Assembly: GCF_012272695.1 (NCBI RefSeq)
Contig: NZ_CP050902.1
Coordinates: 2,294,001-2,358,000, forward strand
Length of the DNA stretch: 64,000 bases
Direction of reading: 5' to 3'
Source of the DNA: Nocardioides sp. JQ2195
Lineage (GTDB): Bacteria > Actinomycetota > Actinomycetes > Propionibacteriales > Nocardioidaceae
Of this stretch, positions 17,686-25,815 are shown in pieces. The translations under genes were made by a program, and so were the position numbers. Under the pieces are notes generated by a model, which saw nothing but the letters and a program-made list of their open reading frames with translations, was not told the origin of the DNA and made no database searches. Positions within the stretch are counted from its first letter, which is position 1. Every line of letters begins with the position of its first letter.

Positions 17686-18120
17686 TCAGGCCGGGCAGCT
17701 GGTCTCGGTTGCCGCCATCAGCCAGGTGCCGACCATCTCGTCGGCGAGGGTCGAGCCGGCCCCGAAGTATTCAAGGCCCTTGCCGTTGGCACCGTTCGGG
17801 TTCATCTTCCCCTCATCCTTGGGGTCACCGATGGTCATCGATGCCTTGATCTTGATGCCCACCGGCATGCTCTCGGCGCGCAGGGCGGCGTACCCCGCGT
17901 CCACCTGCTCGTCGCACTCGGCGGTGAAGCCGGTGAACATGGCGGCACCGTCCTCCGCGCTGAACACCTCCCAGTTCGCCGACACCGGCCCGTTGAGGCT
18001 GTACATCGGGATGTAGCAGTGGTGGGCGCTGGCGCTCGTGGCGCTCAACGCGATGGCTGCGACGGCCCCGGTGCCGACCATCATGCTCCGTTGCATGATC
18101 CGGTTGATGTTCATCTGCAT
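17686..18120 (-). CDS. Small secreted protein of unknown function
   Basis: A 144-residue protein with a signal peptide (residues 1-33, cleavage likely after SATSASA). The mature part begins HHCYIPMYSLNGPV and has about three cysteines. An AGGAGAT site lies just before the ATG. The sequence SANWEVFSAEDGAAMFTGFTAECDEQVDAGYAALR is not a family I recognise. It is transcribed away from lipA between DUF4191 and a lipoprotein gene. Confidence 0.75.
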   Translation of the reverse strand: MQMNINRIMQRSMMVGTGAVAAIALSATSASAHHCYIPMYSLNGPVSANWEVFSAEDGAAMFTGFTAECDEQVDAGYAALRAESMPVGIKIKASMTIGDPKDEGKMNPNGANGKGLEYFGAGSTLADEMVGTWLMAATETSCPA

Positions 18121-18223
18121 CTCCTCGTCAGTGCCGGTCTGTTCCGGCGCACCACCGATTGCACCAGAGGCACCGAGCCGCGGCCATCGCCCGAAATGGG
18201 GAGATTGCCCTGGTCCGCTCGGG

Positions 18224-19090
18224 TCAGGGCGAGGGCGTTCCGCTGGGGAAGTCCTGGATCTTGTTCGCAGGCGGGGCGACGATGTTCACCGGCTCACCCC
18301 AGTCGGACATGGTCAGCGTCATGGAGCCCTGCGCGTCCAGCTCGGCCTCCATCTTCGCCATCCGGCCCTCGTCGTCGAGCCAGACATCGTAGGTGAGGTC
18401 CTTGGGCACGAGGTCGGCGTCATCACCGAGGGACTTGGCGAACTCCTCGGTGTTCGTGGTCACCACGTAGTGCTGGGTGTGCACACCGTTGACCGAGTCG
18501 TCCCCCACCATCGTCACCTTCTCGATGCCCTGGCCGAACATCTCGACCGTCGACTTCGGGTCGAAGGACGACAACCCGCCCATGCTCTGCGCCAGCGGGT
18601 TCTCGGGGTCGTCGAGGTCGATCTGGAAGAAGGTGTCGGAGGTGCCGGAGCCGAGCATCGGCATCGCCATGTACATCTTGCCGTCGACCACGCGCGCCTT
18701 GATGGCCTGCTCACCGAAGGCCGGGGCAGACATCGTCATCGACATCTTCGGCGCGTCACCGGTGTAGTCGAGCTTCCCGTCGGCGGTCATCGCCAGGCCG
18801 GCGTTGACCAGCTCCATCTTCACGCTGGCGGTGTCGACCTTGGTGAAGGAGTCCTTGATCGTGGTCGCGAACTCCTCGGCGTCGACCTCATCACCCACGG
18901 GAGCTGCTTGGCTCCCGCTGCCCGAGGCGGACGAGCCCTCGCCGGCTTCCGGCGTACTGCTCGAGGACGGGGCGTCGGCGCCGGAGGCCGTGTCGTCGTC
19001 GGCCCCGCAGCCGGCTGCGGTGAGGGCCAGGAGGGGTACGACGGCAGCGGAGGCCAGTCGGGTGCGGAAGCGTCGATCGGTGAGGCGCAT
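18224..19090 (-). CDS. LppX/LprAFG-like lipoprotein
   Basis: A 288-residue lipoprotein. The ATG at 19090 gives a short Arg-rich n-region, a hydrophobic core and the lipobox LTAAGC. An Ala/Ser/Gly linker runs to about residue 60. The rest is a beta-rich fold with DAEEFATTIKDSFTKVDTASVKMELVNAGLAMTADG, typical of the LppX_LprAFG family. In mycobacteria this family binds acylated lipids or lipoglycans at the cell envelope. Only 10 bp separate it from the RDD gene, so the two are probably co-transcribed. Confidence 0.82.
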   Translation of the reverse strand: MRLTDRRFRTRLASAAVVPLLALTAAGCGADDDTASGADAPSSSSTPEAGEGSSASGSGSQAAPVGDEVDAEEFATTIKDSFTKVDTASVKMELVNAGLAMTADGKLDYTGDAPKMSMTMSAPAFGEQAIKARVVDGKMYMAMPMLGSGTSDTFFQIDLDDPENPLAQSMGGLSSFDPKSTVEMFGQGIEKVTMVGDDSVNGVHTQHYVVTTNTEEFAKSLGDDADLVPKDLTYDVWLDDEGRMAKMEAELDAQGSMTLTMSDWGEPVNIVAPPANKIQDFPSGTPSP

Positions 19091-19100
19091 AGGCCCCAAT

Positions 19101-19502
19101 CTATCCGCGCGACCCAACCCCGTTGATGACGTCTCGCAGGAGGACCGTCGACGTGCCGGCGACCATGTCGTGCAGGCCACGACCATCGGGGCGGAAGACC
19201 AGCGGCGGGATCACCAGGCACACCATGACGCTGCGCACCAGCGCCATCAGGAGGCTGACCGGCCGCCCGCTCCTGTCGAAGCGTACGACGCGCAGGCGCA
19301 GGGCCAGCTTGCCGAAGGAGCCACCGACCAGGGCGGTGAGCACCGTGCTCTCGAGGATGAACACGCCCATCGTGTAGAGCCCGGCGAACTGGTTCTCGCT
19401 CCACCCGCCGGCCCCGATCAGCAGCATCACGACCAGGGTCGAGGCGATCCAGTCGACGAGGAGCGCGCCGACGCGCTGTAGCCACGATGCTGTCTGTTCC
19501 AC
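19101..19502 (-). CDS. RDD family membrane protein
   Basis: A 133-residue protein starting at GTG. The RDD-type motif RVGALLVDWIAS lies at residues 10-21, with three or four hydrophobic segments and the late RGLHDMVAGT motif. RDD proteins are small membrane proteins of mostly unknown role; some are ion antiporters. It is divergent from glnA, the usual actinobacterial neighbour, and shares the intergenic region that carries the GlnR box. Confidence 0.9.
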   Translation of the reverse strand: MEQTASWLQRVGALLVDWIASTLVVMLLIGAGGWSENQFAGLYTMGVFILESTVLTALVGGSFGKLALRLRVVRFDRSGRPVSLLMALVRSVMVCLVIPPLVFRPDGRGLHDMVAGTSTVLLRDVINGVGSRG

Positions 19503-19591
19503 CGGCCGAACTCTACCTTCGGCACCCCGGAGCCCGGTGCCCGGCAGCCCCTCGCCGGCAGGCGGTCCACCTGCTCGGCCACCGGGCAGGT

Positions 19592-19629
19592 GTTACATGG
19601 CTGAAACAAACCGGATACGGTCAAGAAAC
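19592..19629 (+). promoter_or_regulatory. GlnR box upstream of glnA
   Basis: GTTAC-N6-GAAAC-N6-GATAC-N6-GAAAC. This matches the two-part actinobacterial GlnR consensus (GTNAC-N6-GAAAC repeated) with exact 6-bp spacers; only GATAC departs from GTNAC, in its second base. It is 114 bp before the glnA start and so suits an activator site under nitrogen limitation. Coordinates of the four half-sites are 19592, 19603, 19614 and 19625. Confidence 0.9.
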
Positions 19630-19742
19630 TGCCAGTGACTACTTTTGCAGGCATCTTCTGGTGCAGAGCCGCATCGGGAATCTCAATCCGCACGAACTTG
19701 CGGTCGCCCCAGTCCGCCTGGGTCGCGACCAAGGAGGAACGA

Positions 19743-21173
19743 ATGTTCGCGAACAGCGAAGAGCTTCTGAAGTACCTCAAGGACGAAAAAGTCGAGATGG
19801 TCGACGTCCGTTTCTGCGACCTCCCGGGCATCATGCAGCACTTCACGATTCCGGTCTCGTCGTTCGACCAGTCCGTCTTCGACGACGGCCTGGGCTTCGA
19901 CGGTTCCTCCATCCGTGGCTTCCAGGCGATCCACGAGTCCGACATGCAGCTCTACCCGGACCCGACCACGGCGTACCTCGACCCCTTCCGGGTCGCCAAG
20001 ACGCTGGTGGTGAACTTCTTCATCCACGACCCGATCACCGGTGAGGCCTACTCCCGCGACCCGCGCAACATCGCTCGCAAGGCGATGTCCTACATGGCCA
20101 GCACGGGCATCGGCGACAAGGCGTTCTTCGCCCCCGAGGCCGAGTTCTACGTCTTCGACCAGGTCCGCTTCGCGACCAACGCCAACGAGGGCTTCTACCA
20201 CATCGACTCCGAGGCCGGCGCCTGGAACTCGGGTGCCGCCGGCACCGAGGACAGCCCGAACCGTGGCTACAAGGTGAAGTACAAGGGCGGCTACTTCCCC
20301 GTCGCGCCCTACGACCACTTCGGTGAGCTCCGCGACGAGATGGTCATCGAGCTGGAGAAGTCCGGTCTGCTGGTCGAGCGTGCCCACCACGAGGTCGGCA
20401 CCGCCGGCCAGGCCGAGATCAACTACAAGTTCGACGAGCTGCTCAAGGCCGCCGACGACGTGATGAAGTTCAAGTACATCATCAAGAACGTCGCGTGGCG
20501 CAACGGCAAGACCGCGACCTTCATGCCGAAGCCGATCTTCGGTGACAACGGCTCGGGCATGCACGTGCACCAGTCGATCTGGAGCGAGGGCGAGCCCCTC
20601 TTCTATGACGAGACCGGGTACGGCGGCCTGTCCGACATGGCGCGCTACTACATCGGCGGCATCCTGAAGCACGCCCCGGCGCTGCTGGCCTTCACCAACC
20701 CCACGGTGAACTCCTACCACCGTCTGGTGCCCGGTTTCGAGGCCCCGATCTCGCTGGTCTACTCGCAGCGCAACCGGTCGGCCTGCGTGCGCATCCCGAT
20801 CACCGGCTCGAACCCGAAGGCCAAGCGCATCGAGTTCCGCTGCCCCGACCCGTCGGCCAACCCCTACCTCGCCTTCTCGGCGTTGCTGCTGGCCGGCCTC
20901 GACGGCATCAAGAACAAGATCGAGCCCGCGGACCCGATCGACAAGGACATCTACGAGCTGCCGCCGGACGAGATGGCCGACATCGAGCAGGTGCCGACCA
21001 CCCTCGACGAGGTGCTGAAGGCCCTGGAGCAGGACCAGGACTTCCTCACCGTCGGGAACGTCTTCACCCCCGACCTGCTCGAGACCTGGATCGACTACAA
21101 GCGCACCCAGGAGATCGCGCCGGTGCAGCAGCGTCCGCACCCGCACGAGTTCGAGCTCTATTACGACATCTGA
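19743..21173 (+). CDS. glnA: Glutamine synthetase type I
   Basis: It makes glutamine from glutamate and ammonia with ATP. The 476-residue protein starts at ATG 19743 behind a strong AAGGAGG (19731-19737); an upstream in-frame extension has no such site. Motifs include DGSSIRGF near the N-terminus, the ATP-site [12 protein letters not shown] and the glutamate-site [13 protein letters not shown]. The region around [20 protein letters not shown] bears the metal and flap residues. The C-terminal part carries the segment where adenylylation occurs in GSI-beta enzymes. A GlnR box lies upstream and a hairpin terminator downstream. Confidence 0.98.
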   Translation: MFANSEELLKYLKDEKVEMVDVRFCDLPGIMQHFTIPVSSFDQSVFDDGLGFDGSSIRGFQAIHESDMQLYPDPTTAYLDPFRVAKTLVVNFFIHDPITGEAYSRDPRNIARKAMSYMASTGIGDKAFFAPEAEFYVFDQVRFATNANEGFYHIDSEAGAWNSGAAGTEDSPNRGYKVKYKGGYFPVAPYDHFGELRDEMVIELEKSGLLVERAHHEVGTAGQAEINYKFDELLKAADDVMKFKYIIKNVAWRNGKTATFMPKPIFGDNGSGMHVHQSIWSEGEPLFYDETGYGGLSDMARYYIGGILKHAPALLAFTNPTVNSYHRLVPGFEAPISLVYSQRNRSACVRIPITGSNPKAKRIEFRCPDPSANPYLAFSALLLAGLDGIKNKIEPADPIDKDIYELPPDEMADIEQVPTTLDEVLKALEQDQDFLTVGNVFTPDLLETWIDYKRTQEIAPVQQRPHPHEFELYYDI

Positions 21174-21207
21174 TTCTGGGGTCCTCGTGACCTGCGGATA
21201 GATTCGT

Positions 21208-21267
21208 GAAACGGCGCCTGACCTGCGAAAACGTCATCCAACGTCTTTCAGCGTCAGACGCCGTTTC
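21208..21267 (+). terminator. glnA terminator hairpin
   Basis: GAAACGGCGCCTGAC (21208-21222) pairs with GTCAGACGCCGTTTC (21253-21267) with one mismatch in 15 bp and a 30-nt loop. It begins 34 bp after the glnA stop. Confidence 0.7.
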
Positions 21268-21452
21268 TCGTTGTCGTGCGTACCCATTGCACCCCACGCG
21301 GGGTCCGCGCCAGATTCCGTCTTCCAGTCACGGTGCCTCGTACGATGCGCGCACCAGGCCATCTCGACAAGGACGACATCGATCTGAAGTTCACCAGCTC
21401 AAGTCCGCTGGCGGCCCTGAGTAGGTCAGGTCATTCGGTCACCAGAAGGTGC
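21268..21452. other. Gene-free stretch at the core/island border
   Basis: I see no supported gene here. A short open frame around 21340-21425 reads GHLDKDDIDLKFTSSSPLAALS, with host-like codons. It could be the edge of a gene cut when the island to the right was acquired, but there is nothing to confirm it. The island begins with the next convergent gene. Confidence 0.4.
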
Positions 21453-21484
21453 CTGCTCGGGTCTGCACCGGGAGACCCGAGCAG
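21453..21484 (-). terminator. Terminator hairpin for the secreted-protein gene
   Basis: A perfect 12-bp stem CTGCTCGGGTCT (21453-21464) with 21473-21484 and an 8-nt loop. It lies 41 bp past the stop of the minus-strand gene at 21526. Confidence 0.8.
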
Positions 21485-21525
21485 TCGCCTACGGAGCGCG
21501 CCGCCGCGATCACGGCGAGCAGCCT

Positions 21526-22905
21526 TCAGTAGCGCGTGGTCCCCATCCCACGGCGGTCGAAGGCTGCGCGGCGCTGCTTCAGCTCGTCGCGGCGTTCCGC
21601 TTGGCTGATGCGCTGGTCGGGAAGGTCCGTGGCAACGTCGGAGACATCCATGATGCGCACATCGACTGGTGCAGGGACCTCGCCCACCGCGAGACCCTGC
21701 CACCGCAGGAACACCAGACCCTCGACGTCTCCCCCATTGTCGATCCAGTTCGCGACGCCCGGGTCTGACGCCGAGATGACATAGGTGATGGTTCCGTCGG
21801 CATTGCGGTGCGTCTGAGTGAGGTTACGGCTCGAGGTGCGGTCCCAGTAGTTGAGTGACGCGAAGAGGTTGTCACCCAGCTGGATTCCCAGATACTCAGC
21901 ATCCGCGGGTTCTACGGTCAGGACCAACGCTTGGTCAGTGCGGAGAGCGAAGCGACCGAACGAACTCACCTGTCCCGGCATGCCCCCGACCGAGGACTTC
22001 GGCGCCAGCACAGTGTTGGCGCCGATCCGCTGGAGCTGGCTGGTGTAGGCGTTCCAGAACCGGACGGCGTCCGTGGTGCGGCGCGCCACCTCGTCGGCTG
22101 CATCGCCGGTGGCGAGGTCCTGGCGACCCCGGCTGACTTGCCGGATGCTCATCCGAGCCGGGGCCTCCGTGGCCCAGTCGTTGAGGGTGTCCCGCACGAC
22201 CAGCACCGTGCCGTCGCCTGGCAACTGCAGATGCGGCCCGTCGACCATGCTGGCGGGACGTCGGTCGAGTGTCACCCGGAACCGACCCCGACGATCGGCG
22301 TCGAGGTCGTCCCCGGTGAGGAAGCCCAGCGTCTCGTGGAGGCTGTTCTCCTCGCCCGGCTGACCAGACAGCAACTGGAAGTAGACGTTATAGCTGGAGT
22401 TGCGCCGACTTGTGATGACGTAGGACGCCTTCGGATCGAGCCGGATGAAGCGATAGACGTTGTCGGGATTGTCGAGACCGGCCCGCCCCACGGGATAGGG
22501 ACTCCGGAGCATCGTGGGTCGAGGTGACCGGTTGGACAACTCGGAGAGCGCCTTCACATAGGCCACGCCGGCGACGTACTCCTCCACCCTGGGGCGGCTG
22601 ATACCGGCCGCGACGACGTACGGCGTGGCCAACAGTTCGTCGACCAGGACGGCCCGCGCTCGGCGTACGACAGGCTCGTCCGCGAGGCGTCGCGCAGCCG
22701 GGGTCAGCCGCTCGGTCGCACTCAGGTCCTCGCCCCGAAACTCAGGAGCTGGACGAGGGCTGGCACGGACGTGGTCGAGTGCCTGGCCGGTGTCGTGCAG
22801 CGCATCCTTGCCGTGGCCGGCGCTGGCTGGCATCGCTGCTGCGGCAACCACAAGAGTTCCTATGGCCAAGGCCGCTGAGAGCCTGGAGCTTCGAGGAGCG
22901 CGCAT
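21526..22905 (-). CDS. Secreted DUF1214-like protein
   Basis: A 459-residue exported protein with a signal peptide (residues 1-29, ending MPASAGH). The middle region NPDNVYRFIRLDPKASYVITSRRNSSYNVYFQLLSG and the later PHLQLPGDGTVLVVRDTLNDWATEAPARMSIRQV resemble actinobacterial proteins annotated as DUF1214, which are beta-rich and of unknown function. No catalytic motif is evident. It is divergent from the broken TetR gene, with a 14-bp palindrome between them, so TetR may have regulated it. The family call is moderate. Confidence 0.65.
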   Translation of the reverse strand: MRAPRSSRLSAALAIGTLVVAAAAMPASAGHGKDALHDTGQALDHVRASPRPAPEFRGEDLSATERLTPAARRLADEPVVRRARAVLVDELLATPYVVAAGISRPRVEEYVAGVAYVKALSELSNRSPRPTMLRSPYPVGRAGLDNPDNVYRFIRLDPKASYVITSRRNSSYNVYFQLLSGQPGEENSLHETLGFLTGDDLDADRRGRFRVTLDRRPASMVDGPHLQLPGDGTVLVVRDTLNDWATEAPARMSIRQVSRGRQDLATGDAADEVARRTTDAVRFWNAYTSQLQRIGANTVLAPKSSVGGMPGQVSSFGRFALRTDQALVLTVEPADAEYLGIQLGDNLFASLNYWDRTSSRNLTQTHRNADGTITYVISASDPGVANWIDNGGDVEGLVFLRWQGLAVGEVPAPVDVRIMDVSDVATDLPDQRISQAERRDELKQRRAAFDRRGMGTTRY

Positions 22906-22952
22906 GCAATCTTCCTTCTGTCAGCGGGTCGGATCGACCCCATCGAATTCCG

Positions 22953-22966
22953 GTGATCCGGATCAC
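22953..22966. promoter_or_regulatory. 14-bp perfect palindrome between divergent genes
   Basis: GTGATCCGGATCAC is a perfect palindrome located midway between the secreted-protein start (22905) and the TetR start (23005). TetR-type genes often control a divergent neighbour through such a site. A looser TTAG...CTAA motif also lies at 22981-22996. Confidence 0.5.
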
Positions 22967-23004
22967 TTGGCACCCTCGGTTAGTTGTTTGTCTAAACTCA
23001 AGGG

Positions 23005-23629
23005 ATGCTGCCGAAGAACGAGACGAAACGTCGGCCTCGGGGCCCGGAGGAGGTGCGCGCGGCGCTATTGCGAGCCGCCCGTAGCGAGTGGTCCGAACGT
23101 GGACCTGACGCACCACTGAGGGCCGTCGCCACCCGTGCGAATGTCAATCACGGGCTGATCCACCACTATGTCGGCAACAAGGAGGATCTCCTGCGTGCGG
23201 TGCTCGCTGAGGACAACGAGCTGGGCGCTGCGGTCGCCGCACGGATGCGCGACTTGGCCAGCAGCACCCGCGCCATGTTCCTGGTCGGGACTGCCCATCC
23301 GGAGCACACACGCCTCTCGGCATGGCTGGCACTGGCCGGCCGCAGCGACTTCCTGGTCGGAGAAGGACCTTCGATGAGCGACGTGATCGTCGCGAAGCAC
23401 GCCGACAATTCAGGTGGTCCGTCCGAGCAGATGCGTGCGGCGCTCGCTCTCACCATCGCAGCGGTGCAGGTGGGCGCTCTTCTCGCAACAGATCGTGGAC
23501 CTTCTCGGAGGCGACGCGGAGGAGTTGCGTCACGCGGTGGGCGACCTTATCGGCACGCTGGCGCCGCACGATTCCGTCGCCGATGTTGCCGCTGGAGTCG
23601 GGGGGCGACGCTTGGCGCTGAGCGAGTAA
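23005..23629 (+). pseudogene. TetR/AcrR-family regulator, frame broken by one indel
   Basis: The N-terminal half is an intact TetR DNA-binding domain: EEVRAALLRAARSEWSERGPDAPLRAVATRANVNHGLIHHYVGNKEDLLRAVL. Around 23471-23485 the sensible frame shifts by +1. The first frame goes on into Arg-rich nonsense, while the second gives a good C-terminus (SQQIVDLLGGDAEELRHAVGDLIGTLAPHDSVADVAAG) with a stop at 23629. Dropping one base near the GGG at 23472-23474 rejoins them to about 207 residues, a normal TetR length. It is either a sequencing slip or a real pseudogene. It was probably a local repressor of the divergent secreted-protein gene. Confidence 0.75.
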
Positions 23630-23668
23630 CCGTCACGAGCCCTGACCGGTCTCGACGACGTGGGCGTC

Positions 23669-24272
23669 ATGAGGTGGGTTTCGTGGCGACTCGGTGAGCC
23701 CTTCGGTGGCCTGATGCCGGGAGCACGCGGCGCAGTGCTCGCGGTAATGCTGCGCACCGGGGCGGCGCTGACGGGCCGGCGCATTCCAGCACTCGCCGGC
23801 AGCCACAGTTTGGGCGCTGTCCAGCAAGCCCTCCGGGATCTCGAGCGGATCGGCGTGATCACGACCGAGACAATCCGGTCGAGCTGGCGTACACCGCATC
23901 AACGAGAGCCACGAGGTCATCGCTCGCCTGCGCTCGCTGGCCAGCCCCATCGAGATCCTGACGCGGGTCGTACGCGCGACTGCGCCCAACGTCGAGGCCG
24001 TCATAGTGTTCGGATCCGTCGCCCGAGGGGAAGCACGCGTCGACAGTGACATCGACCTGGTGGTGATTGCATCCGAGGATTGGGCTGGTCGAGCCGACCT
24101 TCAACAGCAGGTACAAGAGCGTCTCGGCAACGACTGCGACGTACTCCACCTGCCCTCCGAGGACTTCGACCGGGCTCCGAAGGAGCGAGAGCCTGTCGTC
24201 GGCGAGATCCTCCGTGACGGCTTAGCACTGGTCGGCACCATGCCGCGTCCCAGTAGACCCAAGGCGCCATGA
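23669..24272 (+). pseudogene. Winged-helix + minimal nucleotidyltransferase (MNT) protein, frame broken by one indel
   Basis: The C-terminal part is a nucleotidyltransferase fold with GSVARGEARVDSDIDLVVIA, the GSxxRG and DxD catalytic motif. The N-terminal part (GARGAVLAVMLRTGAALTGRRIPALAGSHSLGAVQQALRDLERIGVI) is an HTH in a different frame. Skipping one A at 23872-23873 joins them as TTETSGRAGVHRINESHEVIARLRSL, which matches the usual linker of HTH-MNT proteins. Such MNT proteins act as antitoxins that AMPylate HEPN toxins. Here the gene is broken as read. Confidence 0.75.
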
Positions 24273-24343
24273 CCTCGGCGGAGAGCACGAACTACGCCAA
24301 ACGGGAATTGCGACATCTGATCGTGAACTGGTCGATCTCTTAA
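24269..24343 (+). pseudogene. Short remnant overlapping the MNT gene, possible HEPN partner start
   Basis: A 24-codon frame, MTSAESTNYAKRELRHLIVNWS, begins at an ATG overlapping the MNT stop (ATGA). The position and the opening residues fit the start of a HEPN partner in an MNT-HEPN pair. It stops after 24 residues, so it is at most a truncated remnant. Confidence is low because the match is short. Confidence 0.3.
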
Positions 24344-24361
24344 GGGTTCGACCGATCGATG

Positions 24362-24381
24362 GCCCCGGGCACCCCCGGGGC
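24362..24381. terminator. 8-bp GC hairpin
   Basis: GCCCCGGG (24362-24369) pairs with CCCGGGGC (24374-24381) around a 4-nt loop. It follows the MNT remnant and can end that transcript. The rest of 24382-24558 holds no gene I can support. Confidence 0.6.
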
Positions 24382-24558
24382 TATCGTCAATTGACAGGCA
24401 GTCTGGCCATGTCAGGCTTCACTGAGGCGCTGCATTCCACCCAGAATGACTCACAACCTAGATCTCGGTGCTTCTTCGGCGTCTGAAGAACTGACGGTCA
24501 TCGCAACCCCTCCGACCCAAGCGGCGTTGTTTCGGCTTCCGGAACGCCTCTCCAGGCA

Positions 24559-24577
24559 CGCGCGCCGCAGGCGCGCG
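24559..24577 (-). terminator. 8-bp GC hairpin ending the PIN operon
   Basis: CGCGCGCC (24559-24566) and GGCGCGCG (24570-24577) with a 3-nt loop. It lies 22 bp past the stop of the PIN-like gene on the minus strand. Confidence 0.65.
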
Positions 24578-24599
24578 ACGCGAGTTGTCTCGGCGAGAG

Positions 24600-25742
24600 T
24601 CAGTCGTCGGTGCCATTCGGCTGGGCAGGCAAGCCGTCCAGCCACCTCGCCATCTCGATAGGCTTGGCGGGGAGGAAGGTACCGAACCCCCTCAGTTCGC
24701 GAGCACCGGCGATCGCGGCGCGGGCCTCGGCGTCGGTCAGCACGGCGTCGCAGTATGCGAACGCCACGCACAGCGCATCGATGTCGGAGATGTGGTTGAC
24801 CTTCCAGGGGTGCTGAGGGTTCTGGTGATACCGAGCCTTCATCGTCACCGAGACCTGGAGTTGGGGCATCGCTGCGAACAATGCGACGAGGTCGGGCGGA
24901 TCGAGCAGGTCGTGCCGCAGGCCTTCCTCCTCGCGTTGACGGAGATGAAGAGCGAACAGGGTCATGCACTCATGAGCCACCTCACGAGCGAAAATGTGGT
25001 CGCGCAGCCGCTGTCGGCGCAAGGCGGGGTCGTTGTCGAGGATGGTGCGGGTCTCGAGCTCGAAGTCCAGCCTGCTCTGCATACGGACTCCGTAGTTCTC
25101 GGGCAGGTACCCGTTGCGGCGGAGGTTCGGTATCTCGCTGTCCTGGGGACCTTCGAGCACCTTGCGTTCGAGGATGTATCTCATCTCGGCGAGCTGCTTC
25201 TCGAAGGCTTCGTCGCCGATCGCCCGTCGAATCTGGGCCTCGAGGTCCTCGCCAGTTCCTTGGTTGAGGAACTTGAAGCCTCCAGTGCGGCCGAAGGCCC
25301 ACATCGCAGAATCCTGCAAGAGCGGTACTGGCTGGTAGGTGGACGCAACCCCGTACACCTTGTCGACGCCGGCCGCGACTTCGACCTGAATCATGGTCGG
25401 CCGGCCGGCGAGGTAGAGGTAGCTGGAGAGCTCCTCCATGATGTCGGCAACGTGGCCGCGCTGCCGGGGGCTCGGCACCCGGTGCGCTACTTCCATGAAG
25501 TGAACGGCAGACAGCGGAAAGAGTGCGCGTCCGTCGGCCTTGGCGCGACGCGCCGAAGCGAGCAGGTCCGAGTACCCCGGCAACACTTTGATGGCTCGCC
25601 CGTCCTCCGAGGTGAAACCGGCTTCGGCTCGACTCGCTTTGGCGAGCTGGATGTAGTGGTTCAGGTCGAGGTAGACAAGCGGTTGCGCTGGTCGAGTGAC
25701 TCTCGCCCACACCAACTGCTCGGGAACGGGCGCTTCCAGCAT
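24600..25742 (-). CDS. PIN-like nuclease domain protein
   Basis: A 380-residue protein that I read as a large PIN-like fold. The first acidic residue is in VYLDLNHYIQLAK (D26). The second is in PLSAVHFMEVAHR (E84). The C-terminal cluster HISDIDALCVAFAYCDAVLTDAEAR (D320, D322, D332, D337) matches the closing strands of PIN domains. Between these is a long helical insert of about 220 residues. PIN domains cut RNA with a metal held by these acids. It follows the TPR/PIN gene by 73 bp on the same strand, so the two form an operon. The exact family is unknown to me. Confidence 0.65.
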   Translation of the reverse strand: MLEAPVPEQLVWARVTRPAQPLVYLDLNHYIQLAKASRAEAGFTSEDGRAIKVLPGYSDLLASARRAKADGRALFPLSAVHFMEVAHRVPSPRQRGHVADIMEELSSYLYLAGRPTMIQVEVAAGVDKVYGVASTYQPVPLLQDSAMWAFGRTGGFKFLNQGTGEDLEAQIRRAIGDEAFEKQLAEMRYILERKVLEGPQDSEIPNLRRNGYLPENYGVRMQSRLDFELETRTILDNDPALRRQRLRDHIFAREVAHECMTLFALHLRQREEEGLRHDLLDPPDLVALFAAMPQLQVSVTMKARYHQNPQHPWKVNHISDIDALCVAFAYCDAVLTDAEARAAIAGARELRGFGTFLPAKPIEMARWLDGLPAQPNGTDD

Positions 25743-25815
25743 GATGGGATAAACGCTACGGGTGATGCCGTGCGAGCGCCAACGGGTTTGAGCGAGGGCT
25801 CCCCGCGTGGGATGG

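Noticed and set aside
21340..21425. Peptide GHLDKDDIDLKFTSSSPLAALS as a gene fragment
   Set aside because: The codons look host-like, but I cannot match it to a family and it has no start or partner. It is kept only as a note on the island border.
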